Shown here piece after piece: positions 1 through 6,523 of a DNA stretch of 6,987 nucleotides. The notes under the pieces were generated by a model. It made no database searches and was not told the DNA's origin. It worked only from the letters and a program-made list of their open reading frames with translations. Numbering within the stretch: position 1 is the stretch's first letter; every line of letters begins with the position of its first letter. The position numbers and the translations under genes were made by a program. Location of the stretch: contig QEUY01000189.1 in NCBI GenBank assembly GCA_003577365.1, positions 1 through 6,987 of the forward strand, given 5' to 3'. This DNA comes from Chloroflexota bacterium (lineage in GTDB: Bacteria > Chloroflexota > Anaerolineae > Caldilineales > Caldilineaceae).

Positions 1-866
<866 letters not shown>

Positions 867-886
867 AGAGTTGACACTCCTCCAGG

Positions 887-899
887 CCGGCTTTGCCGG
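887..899 (-). other. Small GC hairpin in the gap before the dehydrogenase gene
   Basis: CCGGC-AAA-GCCGG forms a perfect 5-bp stem with a three-base loop. It lies in the roughly 50-nt gap between the DUF2160 gene and the dehydrogenase gene, just upstream of the GGAGGAG ribosome binding site. It has no following T-run, so it is not a terminator. It could be an mRNA processing or stability element, but a stem this short can arise by chance in GC-rich DNA. Confidence 0.3.
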
Positions 900-919
900 G
901 TGGTGCGCCCTGTTTGCTG

Positions 920-1138
920 TTATCCCTTGCGCACGATGACCACGGCCAAGGCCAAGGTGATGAGCGTGGCGATCCAGAGCGGCAAAAAGCTCTCGACAAA
1001 GCGCATCCACAGCAGGTGGATCGCCACGAAACAGAGCACGCTGATAAAGACACGGTCGAATGTATTGGTCTCAAAGGGCAGAAAACCGCGCCGGCCGCGA
1101 TGTTCGACCGGGGCCTGCACCGCACGTCGCTGCGCCAT
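920..1138 (-). CDS. DUF2160-family small integral membrane protein (GlpU-like) of a sugar/polyol ABC transporter operon
   Basis: A 72-residue protein with a charged N-terminus (MAQRRAVQAPVEHRGRRG) and two predicted membrane helices, about residues 29-45 and 50-69, ending VIVRKG. The RRGFLP stretch, the following aspartate (FDRVFIS), the IHLLW segment and the terminal basic residue plus Gly match the pattern I recall for DUF2160. Those proteins sit beside ABC permease genes, for example GlpU in the rhizobial glycerol transporter. Their biochemical role is unknown; an accessory membrane subunit is an inference. The ATG lies 2 nt after the stop codon of the MalG-type permease, with AAGGAA as ribosome binding site inside the permease end, which indicates translational coupling. 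The gene is short enough to be missed by automatic annotation. Confidence 0.85.
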   Translation of the reverse strand: MAQRRAVQAPVEHRGRRGFLPFETNTFDRVFISVLCFVAIHLLWMRFVESFLPLWIATLITLALAVVIVRKG

Positions 1139-1140
1139 GG

Positions 1141-1989
1141 CTATTCCTTTACCGCGCCAAAGGTCAGGCCCATCACAATATAGCGTTGCACAAAGACCAG
1201 AAAGAGCAGGGCCGGCAGCATCGAAATGGTGGCGACCGCGGCCATCTCCCCCCAGTTTGTGCCGGTCACCGTCACAAATTCGGCCAGACCGGTGGTGATG
1301 GTCCGCGCCCGGACGCTGGTGAGCGAGGCGGCGAAAATATACTCGTTCCAGGCAAAGATCCAACTCAGGATCACGGTCACTGCGATCCCCGGTGCGGCCA
1401 GCGGCACGATGATGCGGCGCAGCACGGTCGCCCGCCCTGCGCCGTCCACAAACGCCGCCTCGTCCAGCTCGATCGGGATGCCGTCGATAATGCCCTTCAT
1501 CAGCCAGATGGCAAAGGGCAGGTTGAACACACAGTAGAGCAGGATCAGCCCGATGCGGGTGTCGAACAGCGACCAATCGCCGGCGCGAAAGATGCGTGTG
1601 TAGAGCAAAAAGAGGGGCAGGGCAAAGGCTGCCGGGGGGGCCATGCGGTTGGTGATCGTCCAGAAGAAGATGTTGTCGGCGCCGCCCAGCCGCCAGCGTG
1701 ACAGGGCATAGGTGGCCAGCACGGCCAGCACAGCCACCAGCAGCGCGTTGGCGGTCGCCACGATCAGCGAGTTGGCTAGATAGCGTTGAAAGACGGGGTT
1801 GGTGAGCGGCTCGATATAGTTCTGAGCGTAGAAGCTGGTCTGAAGAAAACGCCCCACCGAGAACAACTCCACGCGGCTGCGCGCCGAGATCACAAACAGC
1901 CAGTAGATCGGGAGCAAGGTGATCAGGGTCAGCACGCTCCACAGCGCGTAGACCCCTATCCAGCCCAGCAGTTTTCGCTCGCGCGCCAT
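1141..1989 (-). CDS. Carbohydrate/polyol ABC transporter permease, MalG/UgpE type
   Basis: Inner-membrane permease subunit of a binding-protein-dependent importer, 282 residues from the chosen ATG, a normal length for this family. About six hydrophobic helices are visible (near residues 11-33, 73-95, 110-130, 145-164, 200-222 and 250-272). The cytoplasmic EAA loop that docks the ATPase is intact: EAAFVDGAGR (177-186) followed by IIVPLAAPG (193-201). The C-terminus GLTFGAVKE matches the usual G-x-x-x-GAVK ending of MalG-like subunits. A GTG one codon upstream (1992) is in frame, but AGGGGG sits 7 nt before the ATG and only 4 nt before the GTG, so the ATG is preferred. It should form a heterodimer with the MalF-type permease encoded immediately upstream. 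The transported substrate cannot be read from the permease. Confidence 0.93.
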   Translation of the reverse strand: MARERKLLGWIGVYALWSVLTLITLLPIYWLFVISARSRVELFSVGRFLQTSFYAQNYIEPLTNPVFQRYLANSLIVATANALLVAVLAVLATYALSRWRLGGADNIFFWTITNRMAPPAAFALPLFLLYTRIFRAGDWSLFDTRIGLILLYCVFNLPFAIWLMKGIIDGIPIELDEAAFVDGAGRATVLRRIIVPLAAPGIAVTVILSWIFAWNEYIFAASLTSVRARTITTGLAEFVTVTGTNWGEMAAVATISMLPALLFLVFVQRYIVMGLTFGAVKE

Positions 1990-2005
1990 CACATGGCCCC
2001 CTCTC

Positions 2006-2884
2006 TCAGGATGACTGTTGTTTGCCGATTTGGGTCAGGGCGATAAAGAGCAGCCAGCACAACACGATGGTGAAATAGAGAACAAGCATCGACATGGCCG
2101 AGCCGTAGCCATAGTCGGTGCTGGGAAAGACCACGCGCCAGATGTGGATGCCGATATAGCGCGTCGCGTCGCCAGGGCCGCCGCCTGTGAGCAGAAAGAC
2201 CTCGTCGACGATGCGCAGCGCGTCCATCAGCCGGATAAAGAGCGTCGTCAGGATCACCGGCATCATCATCGGGATGGTCAAAAAGCGCAAAACCTGCCAG
2301 CGGTTGGCGCCGTCCACCAGCGCCTGTTCCTGTGGTTCCTTGGGGATGGCCGATAGCCCCGCCAGCATGGTGAGGGTGACAAAGGGGGTCCAATGCCAGA
2401 TGTCCATCACAATGGTGGTCACAAAGGCATGCTCGCCATGACGCCCGATGTTGTAGTCCAGTTCAAACCAGCGCCTCAGATAGTATGGGATCAGCCCAAA
2501 GCCGGGGATGGTCAGCAGCCGCCAGGTCGCGCCGACGGCAATCGGCGCAACCATCAACGGCAGCGCGTGGATCGTGCGGAAAAAGGTCTTGCCCCAGAAG
2601 TCGCGCACCAATGTCTGGGCCAGAAGAAAGCCCAAGATCAGTTCCAGCCCCACGGCCAATGTCGTAAAGAGCAGCGTGCGCCCGACTGAGAACAGGAAGT
2701 CACTGTCGAAGACCAGACGCCGGAAGTTGTTGGCTCCCGCCCAGATCAGATCGCCCGTGGCCGAAAAGACATTCCAGTCGAAAAAGCCGACATACAGGAC
2801 ATAGAAGAAGGGCAGCAGCCCCATGATCCCCAGGATGATCAGGGTGGGGGCCAGCAGCCCCCACCCCATACGATTGGAGCGCAT
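2006..2884 (-). CDS. Carbohydrate/polyol ABC transporter permease, MalF/UgpA type
   Basis: Second inner-membrane permease subunit, 292 residues from the ATG. It opens with a short basic tail and a first membrane helix (GWGLLAPTLIILGIMGLLPF). It carries an EAA loop in the form EQALVDGANRWQ followed by LTIPMMMPV, and the C-terminal signature FLLTGGGPGDAT typical of MalF/UgpA proteins. The EAA glutamate-alanine pair is split by a glutamine (EQA), a common variant. The start is uncertain: an in-frame GTG at 2893, 5 nt after the binding-protein stop codon, would add three residues. The ATG has GGTG 6 nt upstream but no strong ribosome binding site, which suggests translation coupled to the preceding gene. 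The MalG-type partner follows after under 20 nt. Confidence 0.92.
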   Translation of the reverse strand: MRSNRMGWGLLAPTLIILGIMGLLPFFYVLYVGFFDWNVFSATGDLIWAGANNFRRLVFDSDFLFSVGRTLLFTTLAVGLELILGFLLAQTLVRDFWGKTFFRTIHALPLMVAPIAVGATWRLLTIPGFGLIPYYLRRWFELDYNIGRHGEHAFVTTIVMDIWHWTPFVTLTMLAGLSAIPKEPQEQALVDGANRWQVLRFLTIPMMMPVILTTLFIRLMDALRIVDEVFLLTGGGPGDATRYIGIHIWRVVFPSTDYGYGSAMSMLVLYFTIVLCWLLFIALTQIGKQQSS

Positions 2885-2898
2885 AGGCAGCACCGGCC

Positions 2899-4419
2899 CT
2901 ACTGGCCGTAGCCTAGCTGCTGCATGGTCTCTTCCGCCGCCACACAGGCTTGATCCAGCGCGTCGCCGGGTTCAAGCTCGCCCGCCAGCGTCCGCCAGAT
3001 GAACGGCTCGACGGCTGAACGCAACTGCGGATGGAACGGGAAGGGAGGCGCACCGCGGAAGAGCGGCCCCTGCTCGCGCATCAGCGTGTAGTAGCCGTCG
3101 ACCTTGGCATCCACCTCTTGTACCTTGGGGTCGTCATAGGTGGATTCCATGACGATGCGCGAGCCGGCCACAGCCCAATCCGCCTGGACCGACTCTTGGC
3201 CGATGTACTGCAGCCAGAGCAGGGCGGCTTCCTTGTTCTTGGAGGAATGCGGAATGCCAAACGCACCGCCATCATAGTAGCCAATATAGCCCGCGCCGCT
3301 CTCGGCGTCGGCCATGACCCCTTCCGCCACCGGCGGCAGCGCAACGCCTACCTTGCCGACGACGGTCGAGCGTTCCGGATCGGTGGCGATCCAGGCGGCG
3401 TTTTCACCATAGACCCAACCCTGGGCAGCGCGGCCTGCGGCAAACGAGGCGGCAACCTCATCCCAGGTGCTGCTGGTGGCTTCGGGCGGGGCAAATTCCA
3501 GCAGGCCCACCCAGAAAGCGAGCGCATCCTTGGCCTTCTGGCTGTTCATCTGCCCGCCGTTGGCCTCGCACGCCTTCCAAGTGTCCATGTTTACGCCCCA
3601 GTTATAGACGCCGAAGGTAGGGGCAATGGTCTCGTAGTACTCATAGAACGACGACGAGTGCCCGGTGTTGCCCTGGACGGTCGTCCCCCACAGCTCCAGC
3701 CCATTATCTTTGCCATACTGGGTGAAGAACTCGGCAATATCGCGATACTGCTGATGGTCGGTCGCCGGGGCCAGGTCATAGCCGTACTTTTCTTTGAAGG
3801 CAGCCTGGATCGCCGGGTCCTCGAAGAGGTCCTTGCGGTACAGGTAGACCTTGATAAAGGCCTCCATAGGGACGCCATAGATATCGCCGGTCTCTGGGGC
3901 CTTGAAGTTGTCGATGAACGACGTGAACTTGCTCACGTCGAAGTCGGGCGAGGCGAGGGCCGAGTCGTCGGCCAGCATCTGGGTAAGGTCGGTGAGGAAG
4001 TCGCGGGCTAGGTAGGTGTAGATGATGTCCTGCTCGATGTACACAAAGTCATAGATGCCGGTGTTGGCCTCCATGTCCTTGATGGCCTTGTTGTACATCT
4101 CATCCCACGACGTCACCTCGAACTCGACGTTGATGCCGGTCAGTTCGGTGAACTGCGGCGCCAACACCTCCTGCGCAAAGCGGGAAGGCGGCGTGCTTTC
4201 CGAGATCCCGTGGATCGTCGCGCCCTTGTAGGGTTCGGCGGCAGTGGTCCACCAACTGGCCTCAGCCGGGGCCGCTTCCTCGGCGGCTGCCTCCTCTCCG
4301 GCGGCTTCCTCTGCGGGCGCCGCACTCGGCGTGGCAGGGGCAGGGCACGCTGTCAAGAACATGCTCAGGATCGTCAATACGGCTAGGAACGAAAATAGAC
4401 GACGATGCGAATGCAACAT
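2899..4419 (-). CDS. Extracellular solute-binding lipoprotein, family 1 (sugar/polyol ABC importer; GlpV-like)
   Basis: Surface-anchored substrate-binding protein of the importer, 506 residues. Residues 1-25 are a lipoprotein signal: basic MLHSHRRL, a hydrophobic core, and lipobox LTAC with Cys25 as the lipidation site. Next comes an Ala/Glu/Pro-rich linker to about residue 55, typical of Chloroflexota binding proteins, and then a family-1 fold beginning AAEPYKGATIHGISES. Segments such as AAFKEKYGYDLAP and YRDIAEFFTQYG resemble glycerol-type GlpV binding proteins as I recall them; I could not align them. The start is fixed by AGAGGAG 7 nt upstream (4427-4434) and by the signal peptide beginning exactly there. 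The same frame stays open upstream to an ATG at 4563, but that would bury the signal. First gene of the operon. Substrate is inferred as a polyol from the dehydrogenase. Confidence 0.93.
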   Translation of the reverse strand: MLHSHRRLFSFLAVLTILSMFLTACPAPATPSAAPAEEAAGEEAAAEEAAPAEASWWTTAAEPYKGATIHGISESTPPSRFAQEVLAPQFTELTGINVEFEVTSWDEMYNKAIKDMEANTGIYDFVYIEQDIIYTYLARDFLTDLTQMLADDSALASPDFDVSKFTSFIDNFKAPETGDIYGVPMEAFIKVYLYRKDLFEDPAIQAAFKEKYGYDLAPATDHQQYRDIAEFFTQYGKDNGLELWGTTVQGNTGHSSSFYEYYETIAPTFGVYNWGVNMDTWKACEANGGQMNSQKAKDALAFWVGLLEFAPPEATSSTWDEVAASFAAGRAAQGWVYGENAAWIATDPERSTVVGKVGVALPPVAEGVMADAESGAGYIGYYDGGAFGIPHSSKNKEAALLWLQYIGQESVQADWAVAGSRIVMESTYDDPKVQEVDAKVDGYYTLMREQGPLFRGAPPFPFHPQLRSAVEPFIWRTLAGELEPGDALDQACVAAEETMQQLGYGQ

Positions 4420-4426
4420 GGAATTG

Positions 4427-4434
4427 CTCCTCTC
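4427..4434 (-). promoter_or_regulatory. Ribosome binding site that fixes the start of the solute-binding protein
   Basis: GAGAGGAG followed by a 7-nt spacer and ATG. It selects the ATG at 4419, which is where the lipoprotein signal begins, over the in-frame upstream ATG at 4563. The 3' arm of an inverted repeat (GATAGC) abuts it directly. Confidence 0.8.
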
Positions 4435-4475
4435 GCTATCACATATCACTGTCAGATAGCAATTGATGTGGACAG
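4435..4475 (-). repeat. Three overlapping inverted repeats directly upstream of the binding-protein ribosome binding site
   Basis: Three short inverted repeats interlock: GCTATC/GATAGC (4435-4440 with 4455-4460), CACAT/ATGTG (4440-4444 with 4466-4470) and CTGTC/GACAG (4449-4453 with 4471-4475). They cannot all form at once, so they could be alternative RNA hairpins controlling access to the ribosome binding site, or half-sites of a repressor operator. A near-palindrome ATCAATTGCT lies in the middle. Stems of 5-6 bp are weak evidence alone. Confidence 0.35.
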
Positions 4476-4507
4476 GCTCCAGTGAAGCTGCTGCATGGCG
4501 CGGTCTC

Positions 4508-4547
4508 GCCCGGCAAACGGTCGTCAGCGGCGCGCTGTTGCCGGGGC
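4508..4547 (-). repeat. Compound hairpin in the operon leader
   Basis: The outer arms GCCCGGCAA (4508-4516) and TTGCCGGGGC (4538-4547) pair over 9 bp with one bulged base. They enclose a second perfect hairpin, CAGCG-GCG-CGCTG (4525-4537). There is no T-run, so it is not an intrinsic terminator. It lies between the isolated Shine-Dalgarno sequence and the start of the binding-protein gene. Confidence 0.4.
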
Positions 4548-4579
4548 ATGCTGCACCGGGCATCTACGTCGCGTGCCGA

Positions 4580-4592
4580 ATCACCTCCTTTC
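4580..4592 (-). promoter_or_regulatory. Isolated extended Shine-Dalgarno sequence (complement of the 16S rRNA 3' end)
   Basis: The minus strand reads GAAAGGAGGTGAT, matching the complement of the 16S rRNA 3' tail (ATCACCTCCTTTC) over all 13 bases. No ATG, GTG or TTG lies within the usual 5-10 nt downstream. The nearest ATG is 16 nt away (4563) and opens the in-frame extension of the binding protein. It may be a ribosome standby site, the remains of a lost leader peptide gene, or the signal for an unusual start. Confidence 0.45.
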
Positions 4593-4640
4593 CCGTGTGC
4601 TTTCTATCGTGGCCGGTGGCTTGGTTGTGATGTATTTAGC

Positions 4641-4698
4641 CATCGACGCGGCGGGCAGATCGTGGGGGCCGGTGAGACAGCCGCCCGTAGGGTCGATG
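4641..4698 (-). repeat. Nested inverted repeat in the operon leader
   Basis: CATCGAC (4641-4647) and GTCGATG (4692-4698) are perfect 7-bp complementary arms. Inside them CGGGC (4652-4656) and GCCCG (4683-4687) can pair as well. Repeats of this length are expected now and then by chance in a 450-nt GC-rich stretch, so this is only suggestive. Confidence 0.3.
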
Positions 4699-4734
4699 AA
4701 GCTGGCCGGTAGCACAGGTCACGCGCCCAGTACC

Positions 4735-4779
4735 TATCGCGGCGCTGTGGCTCGCGGCGCTGTGGCTCGCGGCGCTGTG
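4735..4779 (-). repeat. Three tandem 15-bp direct repeats in the operon leader
   Basis: On the minus strand the unit is CACAGCGCCGCGAGC. Two copies are identical and the third ends ATA instead of AGC or its equivalent, giving 13 of 15 matches. The first copy overlaps the 3' arm of the long stem-loop at 4775-4827 through the shared CACAG. The unit length is a multiple of three, but no reading frame through it has a ribosome binding site. It may be a set of protein or RNA binding sites, or a minisatellite from slippage. Confidence 0.75.
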
Positions 4780-4827
4780 TGATGTCTGTCGAGGGGTATA
4801 CGTCGAACAGTTGCAGACATCGCACAG
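4775..4827 (-). repeat. Long stem-loop near the 5' end of the operon leader
   Basis: The arms CTGTGTGATGTCTG (4775-4788) and CAGACATCGCACAG (4814-4827) pair at 13 of 14 positions around a 25-nt loop. In the minus-strand transcript the single mismatch is A-C; in a plus-strand RNA it would be a U-G wobble. It begins roughly 45 nt after the predicted transcription start. It is much longer than expected by chance and is the best structural element in the window. The loop contains GTATAC and two copies of GTCGA. Confidence 0.6.
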
Positions 4828-4876
4828 GCGCGACGCACTGCACCTACCAGTTGCGCTGATTTGCGGAGCTACCTCT

Positions 4877-4905
4877 ATTGTAAATGCGACCAGGGGGGGT
4901 GTCAA
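4877..4905 (-). promoter_or_regulatory. Sigma70-type promoter of the transporter operon
   Basis: The minus strand carries a perfect -35 box TTGACA (4900-4905), a 17-nt spacer and a -10 box TACAAT (4877-4882), one base off consensus. Transcription should start near 4870. It sits just downstream of the aminotransferase stop codon and reads toward the binding-protein gene, so the importer operon has its own promoter. Confidence 0.75.
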
Positions 4906-4913
4906 TCCCCTGG
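4890..4913. promoter_or_regulatory. Palindrome over the -35 box, candidate operator
   Basis: CCAGGGG (4890-4896) and CCCCTGG (4907-4913) are perfect 7-bp inverted arms separated by 10 bp. The -35 box TTGACA lies inside the spacer. A repressor bound here would block RNA polymerase. I do not recognise the motif as the site of a known regulator family. Confidence 0.4.
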
Positions 4914-4972
4914 CGATGATCCTGTTCCACGCTGGAGTAATGGGGCGTCTGCTGCTGTGCGCGGTGAGCGCC

Positions 4973-6319
4973 CTAGCGTACCAGACGCCGGAACGGCTCG
5001 CGCTTGACATCCACCACCAGATAGCGGTCTAGGGCGTCTTCGTCCAGGGCGCGCTTGACCACGCCCAGCGCCTCGGCGGCGGCTTCCCCTGTCTGGCGGA
5101 TCTCCGTCTCGCCATGCGCCAGCGTGGCCTTAAAGCTGGTCAGGCAGTGGATCCCGCGCCGCGCCATCTCCTGGATAAAGAGCGTATAGACCTTGCGCCG
5201 GTCCACCGCTGCGGGCAGATCCAGCGCGAGCGCCGGGTTGCTTGCCAGCCCTGTACAGACCCCCTGCAATCCTGTCTCGTCGATGGCGCGGTTGAGCGCC
5301 GCGCGCAGCCCTTCGCCGATCGCCTGCAGCCGCGCCGGTCCCTCGCGCCGCCGCAGCTCGCGGATCGTCGTCAGCGCCGCGACTAGGCCGATGTTGTCGC
5401 TCCAATAGGAGCTGGAGATAAACATGCGCTGCGCCGGCTCCATCACCGCGCGGCTGCCCACCACCGCGCCCATCGGATAGCCGTTCGACATCGCCTTGGC
5501 CACCACCGTCATATCGGGCGTCACGCCTGTCACCGCTTGGATGCCGCCCAACGCCGGTCGCCAGCCGCATGAGACCTCGTCGAAGATCAAGACTGCGCCG
5601 TGCGCCTGCGCCAGCCGCTTGATCCCCGCCAGATAGCCTGCGGGGGGCAGCTCCGACCGCGCCGGTTCCATCATGATCGCCGCCACCTGCCCGGCGTGCT
5701 CCTCCAGCAGGCGCGCCACCATCGCCGCGTCGCCATAGCGAAAGGGGATCACGCTGCCCGCCAACGCCTGCGGCACGCCGATCGGCTCGATGCCCGCAAA
5801 GGGATATTCGCCGCTCTCTGGGTCTACCCCGAAATTGGCCGCCTGATACCAATCATGCCAGCCGTGATAGCCACAGATCAGAATACGGTCACGGCCCGTC
5901 GCCCCGCGTGCGATGCGCGCCGCCACCGCACATGCCTCGCCGCCTCCTTTGGTGTAGCGCACCATCTCGGCGCTCGGCAGCGTCGCCACCAACTCCTCGG
6001 CCAGCTCGATCTCAAGCGGGCTGTTGAGCGTGTAGATGCTGCCCCGGTCGATCTGTGCCTTGACCGCGCCGTCCACCACGTCGTCGGCATGGCCCAAGAT
6101 CACCGCGCCGACGGCGTTGACCCAGTCGATGTATTCGTTTTCGTCGACGTCGACAAAGCGCGCACCCTTGGCGCGCTGGGCGTAGACCGGGCTGACGCCG
6201 TTGGCGAACTGGTCGGCGCGGCGGCTGATCAACTGGGTCCAGCCGGGGATCAACGTCCCCGCGCGTCGATAGAGGGCATAGGATTGTTGGACGTTCGGCT
6301 GGATCGTGGGCTGTGACAT
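4973..6319 (-). CDS. Class III PLP-dependent aminotransferase (glutamate-1-semialdehyde aminomutase-like)
   Basis: A 448-residue fold-type I, class III (acetylornithine/GSA-type) aminotransferase expected to work as a cytoplasmic dimer. Visible features from the chosen ATG: KGGGEA (near 124-129, cofactor phosphate loop), GYHGWHDWY (150-158), FDEV with Asp247 that contacts the pyridine nitrogen, and VAKAMSNGYPMGA with Lys275 as the PLP Schiff-base lysine. All catalytic positions look intact. The GYHGWHDWY block and KGGGEA resemble uncharacterised GSA-like aminotransferases often linked to amino-sugar or surface polysaccharide pathways rather than true HemL. The amino acceptor is unknown. The ATG follows GAGGAAAGCC; an in-frame GTG at 6331 overlaps that ribosome binding site and is unlikely. 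It is on the same strand as the importer operon but separated by its own promoter and about 550 nt, so a shared pathway is only possible. Confidence 0.88.
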   Translation of the reverse strand: MSQPTIQPNVQQSYALYRRAGTLIPGWTQLISRRADQFANGVSPVYAQRAKGARFVDVDENEYIDWVNAVGAVILGHADDVVDGAVKAQIDRGSIYTLNSPLEIELAEELVATLPSAEMVRYTKGGGEACAVAARIARGATGRDRILICGYHGWHDWYQAANFGVDPESGEYPFAGIEPIGVPQALAGSVIPFRYGDAAMVARLLEEHAGQVAAIMMEPARSELPPAGYLAGIKRLAQAHGAVLIFDEVSCGWRPALGGIQAVTGVTPDMTVVAKAMSNGYPMGAVVGSRAVMEPAQRMFISSSYWSDNIGLVAALTTIRELRRREGPARLQAIGEGLRAALNRAIDETGLQGVCTGLASNPALALDLPAAVDRRKVYTLFIQEMARRGIHCLTSFKATLAHGETEIRQTGEAAAEALGVVKRALDEDALDRYLVVDVKREPFRRLVR

Positions 6320-6375
6320 GGCTTTCCTCACCGGCAGGCGGCAGTTGAAAAGGGTGGGGTGGTCTGCTGCTCTGT

Positions 6376-6405
6376 ATTGTAGAGGGAGAGCCGCGCTTCC
6401 GCCAA
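6376..6405 (-). promoter_or_regulatory. Candidate promoter of the aminotransferase gene
   Basis: The minus strand carries TTGGCG (6400-6405, four of six matches to the -35 consensus), an 18-nt spacer and TACAAT (6376-6381, the same -10 box as the importer promoter). This gives a leader of about 50 nt before the ATG at 6319. Confidence 0.5.
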
Positions 6406-6440
6406 CCCGCTTCTGTACGCGGCTTGTGTGTCGAGAAGGA

Positions 6441-6469
6441 TTGCCCTACGCCGCCAAGTCGGCTAGACT
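6441..6469 (+). promoter_or_regulatory. Candidate promoter of the HD phosphohydrolase gene
   Basis: TTGCCC (6441-6446), a 17-nt spacer and TAGACT (6464-6469), each box four of six to consensus. Transcription would start near 6476, downstream of the earliest in-frame GTG at 6470. This argues for one of the later start codons. Confidence 0.4.
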
Positions 6470-6523
6470 GTGCGGACGACAAAGAGACATGAAGGGAGCC
6501 GAGTGCTGGAGGAGATGCTCAAC

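Larger units (their letters stand above)
4420..4870 (-). other. Long structured 5' leader of the transporter operon (about 450 nt, no convincing gene)
   Basis: This is the untranslated stretch between the predicted transcription start (about 4870) and the binding-protein ATG. I find no open reading frame with both a start and a ribosome binding site on either strand. It holds several inverted repeats, three 15-bp tandem repeats and an isolated extended Shine-Dalgarno sequence, each listed separately. I do not recognise any known riboswitch class, T-box or attenuator here. The leader length rests on the promoter prediction; a closer promoter cannot be ruled out. Confidence 0.45.

Noticed and set aside
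920..1942. 340-residue minus-strand frame covering the permease and the small membrane gene
   Set aside because: Only its last 72 codons are real (the DUF2160 protein). The rest lies out of frame over a permease with clear motifs and has no domain pattern.
4420..4563. 48-residue in-frame N-terminal extension of the solute-binding protein from an ATG at 4563
   Set aside because: It would bury the lipoprotein signal inside the protein, its composition is unlike an export signal, and a strong ribosome binding site sits at the internal ATG (4419).
4580..4592. End of a 16S rRNA gene on the plus strand (ATCACCTCCTTTC)
   Set aside because: The preceding sequence does not continue into the conserved 16S 3' region (no GGCTGG or upstream helix), so there is no rRNA gene here.
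4495..4782. Plus-strand 95-residue reading frame ending in GAVAR repeats
   Set aside because: No ribosome binding site before its start and no recognisable domain; the repeats simply reflect the 15-bp DNA repeat, whose length is a multiple of three.
4906..4972. Intrinsic terminator after the aminotransferase
   Set aside because: No GC hairpin followed by a T-run on the minus strand. The palindrome at 4890-4913 lacks a T-run and overlaps the promoter.
4973..6319. Calling the aminotransferase hemL
   Set aside because: The cofactor loop and the residues after the PLP lysine differ from glutamate-1-semialdehyde aminomutase, so a heme role is not supported.
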